Origin: a virus
IMG/VR virus record: IMGVR_UViG_3300043430_000111
Coordinates: 1 to 54,535 of that record
Reading direction: 5' to 3' (one strand)
Length of the DNA stretch: 54,535 bases
Positions 1 through 6,879 of this stretch are shown here, one piece after another. A model generated the notes under the pieces. That model did no database searches. It was not told the origin of the DNA and saw only the letters and a program-made list of their open reading frames with translations. The position numbers and the translations under genes were made by a program. Numbering within the stretch: position 1 is the first letter of the stretch; each line of letters starts with the position of its first letter.

Positions 1-178
1 GTGACGTGCTCAGGGCTCAGGGCTCAGGGCTCAGGGCTCAGGGGCTCGGCGTGACGTGCTCAGGGCTCAGGGGCTCAGGGGCTCGGCGTGACGTGCTCAG
101 GGCTCAGGGCTCAGGGGCTCGGCGTGACGTGCTCAGGGCTCAGGGGCTCGGCGTGACGTGCTCAGGGGCTCAGGGGAG
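1..178. repeat. CTCAGGG minisatellite with GTGACGTG units
   Basis: Five copies of GTGACGTGCTCAGGG begin at 1, 51, 88, 124 and 153. Each is followed by a variable number of CTCAGGG heptamers and, except for the last, by GGCTCGGC. The units differ in length by whole heptamers, which fits slippage. The tract is non-coding in any convincing way. It adjoins the terminase end of the genome if the molecule is circular, so a role in packaging or origin function is possible but unproven. Confidence 0.85.
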
Positions 179-281
179 GGGGTATGGTTCAACAAAAGCG
201 CCAAAAACTGACAGAAACGGACAGAAAACCGGCCGGAAGATGCATAGAGTGCTCAATTTTCGAGCAAAAAAGGGGAAAAAA

Positions 282-317
282 TAGGGGTTAACCCCTAGAA
301 AATACCCCCACGGGTAT
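282..317. repeat. Two adjacent palindromes
   Basis: A perfect 16-bp palindrome, TAGGGGTTAACCCCTA, occupies 282-297. It is followed at 302-317 by ATACCC-CCAC-GGGTAT. Neither is followed by a T-run, so they do not look like intrinsic terminators. They lie in the 619-bp non-coding left end and may be protein binding sites. Confidence 0.7.
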
Positions 318-425
318 GAAAAATCACCCACCACGGGAACAAGGCCCCACCACACCCGTCGCTCGAAAAACCACCACCCCCTCGATCCCAGGCTCGCGCC
401 ACCAGCGTACAGCACGCCGCGCAGA

Positions 426-499
426 ACCCTGGGGTACACCCCCTCGCCCGTTCAAATTTTTTCTCCACGCACCCTGGGGTACACCCCCTCGCCCGTTCA
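426..499. repeat. 29-bp direct repeat pair
   Basis: Two identical 29-bp copies lie at 426-454 and 471-499, offset by 45 bp. Each contains the inverted repeat GGGGT-AC-ACCCC. The stretch from 318 to 553 contains no other feature I can support. Paired sites of this kind upstream of a gene often bind regulators; here the target would be the gene at 620. Confidence 0.75.
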
Positions 500-565
500 T
501 TTTGCTACAGGCGATTTCCCCTATGCGTCTGTCCTTTCCCATCCCTCCAACGGGTGATGAGATTT

Positions 566-600
566 GTAACAAATCGCGCGTATCGTGATCGCCTTGTTAC
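566..600 (+). promoter_or_regulatory. Inverted repeat upstream of gene at 620
   Basis: GTAACAA (566-572) and TTGTTAC (594-600) form an inverted repeat with 21 bases between the arms, ending 19 bp before the ATG at 620. The arms also contain GTAAC, related to the GGTAAC cluster at 1816-2055. I infer an operator; no convincing -35/-10 pair was found. Confidence 0.35.
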
Positions 601-619
601 AACTTGCATAGCAGTACCC

Positions 620-883
620 ATGCCATCCGAACTCGAAATACTGACCCGATCCATCGTCAACCAAGAGCCCGAAGCGGATGTGATGCGCGTAGCCTGCGCC
701 GTCACCTTGGCAAAAGCGCACTTCATCACGGTCGGTGTGCACGAACTGATCGACCTGCTGGACAAGAGTGCAGCCCTCTACATCGAGAGCATGAGGCTCC
801 CCCCAGATCGCGTGGAGGCGGCGATCCAAGCCCTACAGCGCGCGTCAGAGACCTACCAGTACCTCCAGAGCCTGCCGGAGTGA
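620..883 (+). CDS. Hypothetical protein, 87 aa
   Basis: I do not recognise this small soluble protein. It begins MPSELEILTRSI and is predicted to be mostly helical, with alternating leucines and acidic residues. The ATG at 620 is preferred because the region upstream holds an inverted repeat and no clear ribosome binding site; a GTG at 554 in the same frame is the alternative. It is an isolated plus-strand gene facing the minus-strand gene that ends at 968, and a stem-loop follows eight bases after its stop. Isolated genes beside the packaging end are often phage accessory genes, but no function can be assigned. Confidence 0.55.
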   Translation: MPSELEILTRSIVNQEPEADVMRVACAVTLAKAHFITVGVHELIDLLDKSAALYIESMRLPPDRVEAAIQALQRASETYQYLQSLPE

Positions 884-890
884 TCGGCGC

Positions 891-910
891 CCCCTGGGAC
901 CGCCCAGGGG
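891..910 (+). terminator. GC-rich stem-loop after the 620-883 gene
   Basis: CCCCTGGG (891-898) pairs with CCCAGGGG (903-910) around the loop ACCG, just after the stop at 883. No T-run follows on either strand, so it is at best a weak terminator or an mRNA 3-prime end stabiliser between two convergent genes. Confidence 0.4.
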
Positions 911-967
911 CCTTGCTGGCGCAGTCTGAGGTCTTTGGTGCAGCACCCCGCCCACTCTACGCCCGCA

Positions 968-1204
968 TCAGTGCAGCGGCGGTCCTCCAACCCCAGCCTC
1001 AACGGCTGCGGAATCGACCACCTCGTTGACAGCACGCCGGACGGCCTCGACCGAAGTCTCGTTGCTTGCCAACAGCAGACTGAACCTGTCCTCGGCGCCT
1101 ACGCGCGCCAGGACCATGAACTTGACCCCTGGGTGCTCATCCATGAGACATGCGAGCGCGGCATCAATCGTGTCGTTGATCTCACCCAGGTCATGCTCGC
1201 CCAT
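968..1204 (-). CDS. Hypothetical protein, 78 aa
   Basis: A small acidic protein of unknown function, starting MGEHDLGEINDTID. Its ATG at 1204 lies inside the 3-prime end of the Mor-like gene (14-bp overlap), so the two are probably translationally coupled. It is the last gene of this minus-strand unit. No motif was recognised; the pattern of hydrophobic residues around VKFMVLARV and FSLLLAS suggests a small alpha/beta fold. Its pairing with a regulator could mean a modulating partner, but that is inference only. Confidence 0.6.
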   Translation of the reverse strand: MGEHDLGEINDTIDAALACLMDEHPGVKFMVLARVGAEDRFSLLLASNETSVEAVRRAVNEVVDSAAVEAGVGGPPLH

Positions 1205-1712
1205 TTTTCACCCCGCTTTTTGCTGCCGATTTTTCACCGGGATTTTTCACCGGGATTTTTCCTGCGGATTCTTCACCCGGATTTTTCGCCCATGCTTTTT
1301 CCAGTGATTTTTCACCATCATTCTTCACAGGCATGTTTTCTGTTCGTTTTTCAACCAATCCGAGTAAGGCCAATTCTTCGATGATCTGTTCCACCCGGCG
1401 AACCGACATGCCCAAGTAGCTCGAAATCTCTCGCTTCTCGAATTTGCACTCGTACAACCTAGCGATCATTCGCTTTCGGGTGCTGACTTCATACGAACTC
1501 AATTTTGGTATTGCCAACCAGTCGCCACCAAACTCCTTGCTCAGGCGCCGAGCGGCCGGCAAGCCGATGAGCCGAGCGATCACCTGCCCTTCCTCGGCCT
1601 GCTCGGGGACGTAGACATTCGAGATGTCCCCGAACCAGGAACTCAGGTTCAGCGTGGCAGTGAAGCCGACCACTGCGGCCACGTCATCGAGCGTGGTGTT
1701 GCGTACTGTCAT
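1191..1712 (-). CDS. Mor-like transcription activator
   Basis: The 173-aa protein resembles the Mor/C activator family of Mu-like phages. The middle has the family layout: a segment around residues 45-70 (QVIARLIGLPAARRLSKEFGG), then IPK, then a C-terminal helix-turn-helix (RKRMIARLYECKFEKREISSYLGMSVRRVEQ in outline, about residues 80-112). Known Mor and C proteins bind dyad sites centred near -43 and activate promoters that lack a good -35 box. The ATG at 1712 is chosen because AAAGGAG lies at the right distance; a GTG at 1715 is too close. The C-terminus (about 125-173) is a lysine-rich run of VKNPGEKS-type repeats, absent from classical Mor. It is the best candidate regulator of the late promoters described below. 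Confidence 0.6.
   Translation of the reverse strand: MTVRNTTLDDVAAVVGFTATLNLSSWFGDISNVYVPEQAEEGQVIARLIGLPAARRLSKEFGGDWLAIPKLSSYEVSTRKRMIARLYECKFEKREISSYLGMSVRRVEQIIEELALLGLVEKRTENMPVKNDGEKSLEKAWAKNPGEESAGKIPVKNPGEKSAAKSGVKNGRA
1205..1330 (-). repeat. In-frame repeat coding Lys-rich tail
   Basis: Imperfect repeats of the minus-strand motif GGTGAAAAATC run through the end of the Mor-like gene and encode repeats such as VKNPGEKS. The reading frame is kept. Similar AAAA-rich basic tails may add non-specific DNA binding, but this is inference. Confidence 0.6.
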
Positions 1713-1726
1713 CACATCTCCTTTCT

Positions 1727-1776
1727 CCCCGAGAGGGGCTGCAAAATTCTTGAGCGTTTTTTGCTCAACTTTTTTC
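1727..1776 (-). promoter_or_regulatory. Leader hairpins of the Mor-like gene
   Basis: In the minus-strand leader, TTGAGC/GCTCAA (1750-1755 and 1763-1768) form a stem, and CCCC-GAGA-GGGG (1727-1738) forms a second stem just ahead of the ribosome binding site. Read on the plus strand, the first stem is followed by CTTTTTT and would act as an intrinsic terminator. It may stop readthrough entering the divergent region. Confidence 0.4.
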
Positions 1777-1815
1777 TTGGGCGTTTTTCGATCAACTTTT
1801 CCGTCCGGCCTCAGA

Positions 1816-2055
1816 GGTAACGGGTAACGGCAGGTAACGGACTTTTCCTATTCCGCTGGCTCCAGCCATATATAAAAAGCGTAGTGTTTCTACTGCGTAT
1901 TTCTCTCTTTTTTCTCCCATTACCTGACGTTTACTACTTCTCTGTTACCCTGTTACCTATAGAGAGAAAGATAAGTAAAATCAACAACTTAGGTCGGTAA
2001 CAGGGCAACCCGACCACCGTTACCTTTGCGGTTACCTTTCAAGGGTGCCGTTACC
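1816..2055. repeat. GGTAAC iteron-like cluster
   Basis: Nine copies of GGTAAC (or GTTACC) lie between the primase-helicase stop and the Mor-like gene: 1816, 1823, 1833, 1944, 1952, 1996, 2019, 2031 and 2050. Three at the left are in direct GGTAACGG tandem, and the right-hand ones share AAAGGTAAC. Between them sits an AT-rich segment with TATATAAAAA near 1868. Iterons flanking AT-rich DNA beside a replication gene suggest a replication origin; an operator array for the Mor-like gene is the alternative. Confidence 0.6.
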
Positions 2056-2058
2056 TTT

Positions 2059-4665
2059 TCAGCCGAACAAATCGCTCACGTCGTCATGGGCGAGCGTTTC
2101 GTCCAGGTGGCACCTCAAAAACCCGTTGGTAACAGATGCCGTCCCGACCGCCACTCCCTTGACCCAAGTGCGCCTCGGCTCGCCCCTCCACTTGATGAGA
2201 TAGGGCACTTTGACCCACCCCATCTTCATGAGCACCTTCGCCACCGAGTACCACTTGACCTCGATTTCCGGGTTGATCTCCCTCACCGCGCGGGTCAGGT
2301 AGGAGGTCACGATCACGTTCTTGCCGATCCCCAAGCCACCTGCTTCCAGGGCTGCGATGACGGCATCTTCCTCGTCGCTCAGGCCCATCGAGATCATGGA
2401 TTTCTTCTCGTCGGTGGCCGGAGCCGAGCCGTTCGGCTTGAAGGATTCGGGGATCGGGAAGTCGAGAAACCACTTACGAATCTCACTACCGAAACACTCA
2501 ATCGCATCAAACAACGCATCGAAGTACGCGCCAGCATCGCCGCCGAGCGCTTCCAGCAACTGCTCCCTATCGGTAAACGGTGTGAACACGATGAACCAAC
2601 GCCGGTCTGTGTCGCCAATCGGCAACGCATCTGAGTGGTTCGTGAAGGCGATGTAGTTCATGGTGTTGACCACGTTGTACTCATCCTTCCCCTTCGCGTG
2701 CACAGGGACGCTGTTGTTTGTCACATACGGTTTGAGCGCATTGAGGATGTCATGCCTGTTGTGGCCGGTGAGCTTTATTTCCTCCAGCACCCCGACACAA
2801 GCCCCGTGTGCCCATCCGGTGAAGTCTGTGCCGAGCACTTTGGGTGAGATGTCCTTGACGTTGGCTTGCCCCAGAGCGGCCACCATGATCCGACCGATGA
2901 CGGTCTTGCCGTCCCCTTCGATCCCCTTGATGAGCGGCGCCCAGCGCACCTTCACACCCGGCTTCTGGACTTGGTGAGCCATCCAGGACAGGATGATCTG
3001 CACAACGTCCGTGCGGCCACCTGCGATGATGTTGAGGTGCCTGCGGATGAGGTTGATGGCGTTTTTGCCACCGGCTGTGAAGGCTTCGGCTGTTTTGGGC
3101 AGGCTCGACGGCTTGAACGAGTTGACGTACTTCACCCCACATGTCTCAAAGAGGCGGTCGGCCCACGGCAGGTACAAGGAGCGCGTCACGGTCTCGATTT
3201 GCACGTCTTCGAGGGCGATCCACGAGGCCGACTTGCTGACCTCACCTTCGTCATTGGCGACGAAGCGGTTGTAGCGCGCGTTGAACGCCTGCATGGTCAG
3301 TCTCTCGTCGGTCTCCAGGTGCACGAACTGATCGCTGTCGGTCTCGTAGACGTAGTTCTCGCACCAACCCGGCGTCTTGCGTTCGGCAGTGAGCCTCACC
3401 GGCGCAACAAGCTGGCGGCAAGCCGCGATGGGCAATTTTTCCCCCAGGCTCAGGAACCGCTCTTTCAGCATCTCCGCAAGAGCGGCCCGGTCCACGTCGG
3501 ACAGCCGCTTGTCCTTGGAGATGCCGTGGCACACCTTCTCTCGCAGTTGAAAGTCATCTGGCGATTCCGCGATGGCTTTTTTCCACGCGGCTTTTGCCTC
3601 GTACTTCTCCAGGGAGCGCACCTCGCGTGCTTGTTCAACCGCAGCCGCAGCCTGCTCGATCACCTCCACTGGCACGTCATCGAAGCCGTCCGCATTGACG
3701 CCGGTGGTGTCTTGCCACCCCGACCTCTCGGCCTGGGCGTAGAGCGTGGCGCGCGTGATGGCACGACCTCGACCTTCGCCACCCTTGATGTAAGGCCACA
3801 CGCGATCTGCAAAGAACTTCTGCTCGTGCTTGGGGTTCTGAGCGGACCACTCGGAGAACAACTCGAAGCCGTCCTCGGAGCCACCAGTGGCTTCGTGCAC
3901 AGCGAACGCGAGGTCGCGCCACTGATCGTAGTCGGGTCCGTTCGCCTCGCTGTCGTTGGGGATGGAGAACAAGGCGTTGCGCACGCGCTCCAGGCTTTCA
4001 CCCCCACCGGTGCCGCTCGCCTCTACGGTGGGGCGCTCCAGCTTGGGGACGGGCTCGCTCGTGGACCAGTCAACCTGAGTAACCCACTCCCGCCCCATTG
4101 GGGTGAGACCGAGCAGTTCGTCCAGCGGCTCGGACTTGCCGGCCAGCGGCAAGATGAACTGGTTGCCATACTCACCAACGGCCACCTCGTCCTGCTTGGG
4201 GAACACCTCAACTTGACCCTTGGCGATGCCACCGGCACCGCTCTTGATGTCGACCGTCGAGAGCACCCCGAACATGGCTTGGCGCACGCAGTAGGCGTCC
4301 TGGGGCTCATCCCACAGCACGTAGATGTGCAAGCCGTTGCCGCCACTGGAGCGAAACGGGATGCCGCGGTAGCCGTCGAGCGTGAGCGCGTCGAGCAGGC
4401 CCTGTGCGACGGTGCACATCTCGTCCCACGGGGTCTGCCCCTTGTGGCTGTCCAGGTCGAACAGCGCCAGCCTCGTCGTGGACTCCCCGGCCTGGATGGG
4501 GCACACGCCACGCGCCGGCCCACCGGTGAGGTGCTGCCGCAAGCGTTCCTTGGTGAGGGGGTCGTTCGTCCAGCGTGATGAGCCGTCTGCGACCTTGACC
4601 GCAGACACGTCCCGTCTGACGCGGGAGAGGATTGGCTTGAGTGCGTCGATGAGGCGGTCTGTCAT
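2059..4665 (-). CDS. Bifunctional primase-helicase
   Basis: An 868-aa replication protein. The N-terminal part (about 1-200) matches archaeo-eukaryotic primases of the type found in TOTE and phage primases: the metal-binding DLDSHKG (69-75), SGGNGLHIYV (107-116) and GNQFILPL (167-174). A PriCT-2-like segment follows at about 225-315 (DYDQWRDLAFAVHEAT). The C-terminal half is a D5/VapE-like superfamily 3 helicase with Walker A GIEGDGKT (581-588), then the acidic VLEEIKL and sensor DRRWFIV. It should synthesise primers and unwind DNA at the fork, working with the polymerase and SSB of the plus-strand operon. ATG 4665 is preferred (GGGAGG upstream) and overlaps the stop of the preceding gene. 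Confidence 0.85.
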   Translation of the reverse strand: MTDRLIDALKPILSRVRRDVSAVKVADGSSRWTNDPLTKERLRQHLTGGPARGVCPIQAGESTTRLALFDLDSHKGQTPWDEMCTVAQGLLDALTLDGYRGIPFRSSGGNGLHIYVLWDEPQDAYCVRQAMFGVLSTVDIKSGAGGIAKGQVEVFPKQDEVAVGEYGNQFILPLAGKSEPLDELLGLTPMGREWVTQVDWSTSEPVPKLERPTVEASGTGGGESLERVRNALFSIPNDSEANGPDYDQWRDLAFAVHEATGGSEDGFELFSEWSAQNPKHEQKFFADRVWPYIKGGEGRGRAITRATLYAQAERSGWQDTTGVNADGFDDVPVEVIEQAAAAVEQAREVRSLEKYEAKAAWKKAIAESPDDFQLREKVCHGISKDKRLSDVDRAALAEMLKERFLSLGEKLPIAACRQLVAPVRLTAERKTPGWCENYVYETDSDQFVHLETDERLTMQAFNARYNRFVANDEGEVSKSASWIALEDVQIETVTRSLYLPWADRLFETCGVKYVNSFKPSSLPKTAEAFTAGGKNAINLIRRHLNIIAGGRTDVVQIILSWMAHQVQKPGVKVRWAPLIKGIEGDGKTVIGRIMVAALGQANVKDISPKVLGTDFTGWAHGACVGVLEEIKLTGHNRHDILNALKPYVTNNSVPVHAKGKDEYNVVNTMNYIAFTNHSDALPIGDTDRRWFIVFTPFTDREQLLEALGGDAGAYFDALFDAIECFGSEIRKWFLDFPIPESFKPNGSAPATDEKKSMISMGLSDEEDAVIAALEAGGLGIGKNVIVTSYLTRAVREINPEIEVKWYSVAKVLMKMGWVKVPYLIKWRGEPRRTWVKGVAVGTASVTNGFLRCHLDETLAHDDVSDLFG

Positions 4666-4844
4666 CCGACCTCCCCCGCCGCACCGTAGCGGCACAGGTA
4701 GAGCTTGGCGCACAGGCGCACAAAGGTGATGTCTTCTCGGTACTTCTCAACAAGCCCATCGTAATCTGGGCTGTTGGGACTGTCGGCCTCGGCCGCAGCG
4801 ATGCGGGTTTCTTCGGCAACGAAGTCTTCAAAGGAAGGTGTCAT
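4662..4844 (-). CDS. Small acidic protein, 60 aa
   Basis: A 60-aa acidic protein (MTPSFEDFVAEETR) with no recognised domain. Its stop overlaps the start of the primase-helicase in an ATGA junction, so it is the first gene of the replication transcript and probably coupled to it. It sits directly downstream of the structured leader at 4875-4940 and the promoter near 4985. It could be a primase accessory factor, but only the position supports this. Confidence 0.65.
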   Translation of the reverse strand: MTPSFEDFVAEETRIAAAEADSPNSPDYDGLVEKYREDITFVRLCAKLYLCRYGAAGEVG

Positions 4845-4874
4845 GGGCTGGCGGGCCTTTGGGTTACGCCCTCT

Positions 4875-4940
4875 GGTGGGGACCGTTCAAAAGCGCCAGC
4901 CCTCCCTCGTGCTCAGAACACGAGGTGAACGGCCCCCACC
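4875..4940 (-). promoter_or_regulatory. Structured leader of the primase operon
   Basis: A nested inverted repeat. The outer arms GGTGGGG-a-CCGTTCA (4875-4889) and TGAACGG-c-CCCCACC (4926-4940) give 14 pairs with one mismatch. The inner arms CCTCGTG (4905-4911) and CACGAGG (4919-4925) close a 7-base loop. A 15-base unpaired bulge remains on one side (4890-4904). It falls between the putative promoter and the first gene, so it would be in the mRNA leader. A replication structure in DNA is the alternative. Confidence 0.7.
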
Positions 4941-4981
4941 GCAGGACTCTGAGGTAGGTGTCTTGTAGGCTGGCTGCGACA

Positions 4982-5010
4982 ATTCTATGTCGCAAACGCC
5001 AAACGCCAGT
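4982..5010 (-). promoter_or_regulatory. Putative promoter of the primase operon
   Basis: On the minus strand a TAGAAT -10 box (4987-4982) follows tandem GTTTGGCG-type motifs; the best -35 match is CTGGCG about 16 bases upstream. The 21 bases at 4984-5004 are repeated exactly at 42597-42617, upstream of the prohead protease gene. The core AAACGCCAAAC (4994-5004, plus strand) recurs at four promoter regions in the window. Confidence 0.5.
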
Positions 5011-5013
5011 TAC

Positions 5014-5283
5014 TTACATCAGAACGCTGTCGTCAATTGGCAACGGGCACATGGTCGCCAATTCTTCGATGCTGATCTTTGGCACTCGCCCGCGTGTGCG
5101 GGCGTGCATGACGGCAATAGCCTCTACGATGCGCAGCCCCTTGAGTAGGGTGGTGCCTGTACGCTCGCATCCCGCGAGTTGGTAGAGGTAGTTGCGCTTT
5201 GTACCCGACATGCGGGCCAACTCGTTCTGTTCATCCACGGTGCACCGACGTAGGACTTCGAGCAGCGGGGTGGGCGTTTTCAT
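5014..5283 (-). CDS. Cro-like HTH regulator
   Basis: An 89-aa protein whose N-terminal half reads as a helix-turn-helix domain (ELARMSGTKRNYLYQLAGCERTGTTLLKGLRIVEAI), of the type seen in phage Cro proteins and YdaS-like antitoxins. The C-terminal part is short, with no oligomerisation or cleavage domain. It diverges from the repressor-like gene at 5377, and its start is 11 bp from a perfect operator-like palindrome. It precedes the primase operon, so it is read with lytic genes. I infer the lytic-side switch protein. Confidence 0.65.
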   Translation of the reverse strand: MKTPTPLLEVLRRCTVDEQNELARMSGTKRNYLYQLAGCERTGTTLLKGLRIVEAIAVMHARTRGRVPKISIEELATMCPLPIDDSVLM

Positions 5284-5293
5284 GCTTTACAGT

Positions 5294-5307
5294 TTCGCAT
5301 TTGCGAA
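5294..5307. promoter_or_regulatory. Switch operator TTCGCA-TT-TGCGAA
   Basis: A perfect inverted repeat with 6-bp arms lies in the gap between the divergent regulators. The same arms with a 2-bp spacer occur at 20947-20960 and 54380-54393. The position is right for a repressor operator controlling the switch. Confidence 0.65.
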
Positions 5308-5312
5308 GCCTA

Positions 5313-5341
5313 TTTACAACCCTGCGCCTAAATGGTAATGT
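5313..5341 (+). promoter_or_regulatory. Putative promoter of the 5377 repressor gene
   Basis: TTTACA (5313-5318) and TAATGT (5336-5341) are separated by 17 bases, giving a transcript start about 25 bases before the ATG. On the opposite strand TTACCA (5338-5333) and TAAATA (5316-5311), 16 bases apart, could drive the 5283 gene face to face. Confidence 0.45.
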
Positions 5342-5376
5342 TGCTGAACACATACGCGCGTAATGGAGAGCACCAA

Positions 5377-5805
5377 ATGGACAACAGACTCATCAACCTT
5401 CGGGAGATCGTGCGACAGCGCGGTGGCGTGTCTCAACTGTCGCGGGACATGGGCTACAGCAACCCTTCGTTCCTGTCGCAAATGCTCGGGCCGAACCCAA
5501 CGCGGCTGGTGACGGAGAAGACGGCTCGCAAGTTCGAGAAGCTGCTAGGCATCCCTCTCGGCACGCTCGACCGCGAACCGGGTGAGGCGGCTCAGGCGCC
5601 GGTTGACGCAAGCGTGCAGCACAGCACCTCGGAGATGGTGGCGCACGTCATCCGTGTGGTCGGCAGAGCGTGCGACGAAGAATCTGCCCAGCCGAACACG
5701 GAGAAGTTCGCCAACGCGGTGGCACTGGCTTACCTAGATGCCGCGGAGCACGGCGGGCAGGTTCGGGAGGATCACGTCAAGCAGTTGGTGCGTCTGCTCA
5801 AGTGA
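5377..5805 (+). CDS. Putative phage repressor (HTH protein)
   Basis: A 142-aa protein. Residues about 5-60 resemble a lambda-repressor-like or YdaS-like HTH (LREIVRQRGGVSQLSRDMGYSNPSFLSQMLG), followed by a Pro/Ala linker and a helical C-terminal domain (EMVAHVIRVVGRACDEE...). There is no S24 peptidase, so it would not be inactivated by self-cleavage. The ATG at 5377 has GGAGAG at a good distance; an upstream in-frame ATG lies inside the promoter. It is the only plus-strand gene among minus-strand operons, which fits a lysogeny regulator. Which of this pair acts as CI and which as Cro is inferred from size and layout. Confidence 0.65.
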   Translation: MDNRLINLREIVRQRGGVSQLSRDMGYSNPSFLSQMLGPNPTRLVTEKTARKFEKLLGIPLGTLDREPGEAAQAPVDASVQHSTSEMVAHVIRVVGRACDEESAQPNTEKFANAVALAYLDAAEHGGQVREDHVKQLVRLLK

Positions 5806-6088
5806 GTCGGCGGATGGCGTTTTCACACTGCCCTACCGGGTACGCACCCACTCGGTCTTGAACGATGGCACCGATACGCTCACATTCGCGCGCTGCGGCA
5901 TCGACACCGGCCTGCCAGCCCCACCACGCCGCGTTGAACATCTGCACACCATAGTTGCCGTTCTCGTCTTTCCAGAACAGAGCATCGGGGGTGCCATCTC
6001 CTTCGGCGTTGTGGTCTGTTTTGCCAGCGGCTTTTCGCTGCAAATAGTGCTCGTATGCGGCCTTCTCGAAGGCTTGTCGGTTGCTCAT
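5798..6088 (-). CDS. Phage hypothetical protein, 96 aa
   Basis: A small protein of a type common in phages and prophages, with the recognisable block LFWKDENGNYGVQMFNAAWWGWQAGVD. Aromatic residues in that block are the conserved part. Function is unknown. Its 3-prime end overlaps the convergent repressor gene by 8 bp, and its start overlaps the stop of the gene upstream. It is the last gene of the long leftward early operon starting at 12838. Confidence 0.7.
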   Translation of the reverse strand: MSNRQAFEKAAYEHYLQRKAAGKTDHNAEGDGTPDALFWKDENGNYGVQMFNAAWWGWQAGVDAAARECERIGAIVQDRVGAYPVGQCENAIRRLT

Positions 6089-6321
6089 ATCTTCTCGCTT
6101 TCAACCTTGAGGATCACGCTTTTTGCTGTCGTGTAAGCCTCCCTCGCCCGATCTAATTTTGTCTCGACGTAGTTGCGACCGTAAGAGCCGGCCTGCTTGA
6201 AGTATTCAGCCTCCACCATTTGGAGTGCCATCTTCAATGCGACAAGCAACTCGTCACGTTGTTGCTGCAACCTAGCGATCCGGCTGCTTTGCTGCTGCGT
6301 GGTTGACATCGGTCTGATCAT
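6085..6321 (-). CDS. Hypothetical coiled-coil protein, 78 aa
   Basis: A 78-aa protein with a glutamine-rich N-terminus and a predicted coiled coil (RIARLQQQRDELLVALKMALQ) followed by a second helix. ATG 6321 is chosen because AGGAGG lies four bases upstream; an internal ATG at 6309 is possible. Both ends overlap neighbouring genes by 4 bp. Function unknown. Confidence 0.65.
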   Translation of the reverse strand: MIRPMSTTQQQSSRIARLQQQRDELLVALKMALQMVEAEYFKQAGSYGRNYVETKLDRAREAYTTAKSVILKVESEKI

Positions 6322-6524
6322 TGGACCTCCTGCGGGTCAAATATCGGCATGGGGTGGTAGTGGGTAAAGAACCCGCTGCTGTCCACAGTGCCGATGGATG
6401 CGCTCTTGGCTTCGCGGTTGATGAGGAAGCACTTCACCCCTCGCGGGGTATCTGAGGTGATCGGCTTCCAGTACGTCTTTGGGTCAACCAAAGCCGTGTG
6501 CGTTGAGTCTAGTTTTTCAGTCAT
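6318..6524 (-). CDS. Hypothetical protein, 68 aa
   Basis: A 68-aa protein containing YWKPITSDTPRGVKCFLINREAKSASIG and an aromatic C-terminal part, a pattern of small phage proteins that I know only as hypothetical. It is joined to both neighbours by ATGA overlaps, which is the main support that it is real. Confidence 0.65.
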   Translation of the reverse strand: MTEKLDSTHTALVDPKTYWKPITSDTPRGVKCFLINREAKSASIGTVDSSGFFTHYHPMPIFDPQEVQ

Positions 6525-6649
6525 GACTGGTTGGGTGTGTAAGGGTGGTCAGGTTCTGGTTGCGGGTATTCTTCCGGCGCATCCAGTTCGTCGTCGCGGT
6601 CGTCTTGCCAGCGGCGGCTCCATGCCGCTTTTGTGTCGGGCTGGCTCAT
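6521..6649 (-). CDS. Small hypothetical protein, 42 aa
   Basis: A 42-codon gene beginning MSQPDTKAAWSRRWQDD, rich in Asp, Glu and Pro toward the end (DAPEEYPQPEPDHPY). It exactly fills the gap between two genes: its ATG (6649) overlaps the upstream stop, and its TGA (6521-6523) overlaps the next ATG. The perfect chaining argues that it is translated. Function unknown. Confidence 0.65.
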   Translation of the reverse strand: MSQPDTKAAWSRRWQDDRDDELDAPEEYPQPEPDHPYTPNQS

Positions 6650-6804
6650 GGCTTCGGCTCCTTCAGAATCTGCGCTTCCAGCCACGTCACCATGCTGCGC
6701 AGATCGTCATGCAGGTAATCGGGGAGTCGGTTTCCGCTGGAAAGGCCCCACGACTCAAGCGCACTCAGCAGGCGCATCTGGGCGAGTATGTATTTTTTGT
6801 CCAT
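6646..6804 (-). CDS. Hypothetical protein, 52 aa
   Basis: A 52-aa helical protein from the ATG at 6804 (MDKKYILAQMRLLSALESWG). An upstream in-frame start at 6840 would run into the degenerate attC-like hairpin, so I prefer 6804. It is the first ordinary operon gene to the left of the cassette-like block. Function unknown. Confidence 0.6.
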   Translation of the reverse strand: MDKKYILAQMRLLSALESWGLSSGNRLPDYLHDDLRSMVTWLEAQILKEPKP

Positions 6805-6841
6805 GTGTGCTTTCTGTGTGGATGGCCCAGTGAGGGCCATC

Positions 6842-6879
6842 GTTATCAGGCGGTTTGTGACGCCTAATAACGGTTAGGC
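6842..6879 (+). repeat. Degenerate attC-like hairpin (left end of array)
   Basis: GTTATcAGGCG (6842-6852) pairs with CGCCTaATAAC (6861-6871) around an 8-base loop, then a GTTAGGC box follows at 6873-6879. The left outer box is poorly conserved. It occupies the place that an attC (or an attI-like target) would have at the left border of the array. The TAA stop of the next gene lies in its GTTAGGC box, as in three of the intact copies. Confidence 0.5.

Noticed and set aside
1750-1776. Active plus-strand terminator
   Set aside because: The stem and T-run are right, but no plus-strand gene is upstream that would need it, so I list it only as a leader structure.
2866-4578. 570-codon plus-strand open frame opposite the primase-helicase
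   Set aside because: It is antisense to a gene with clear catalytic motifs and has no recognisable domain. High-GC DNA often leaves the opposite strand open.
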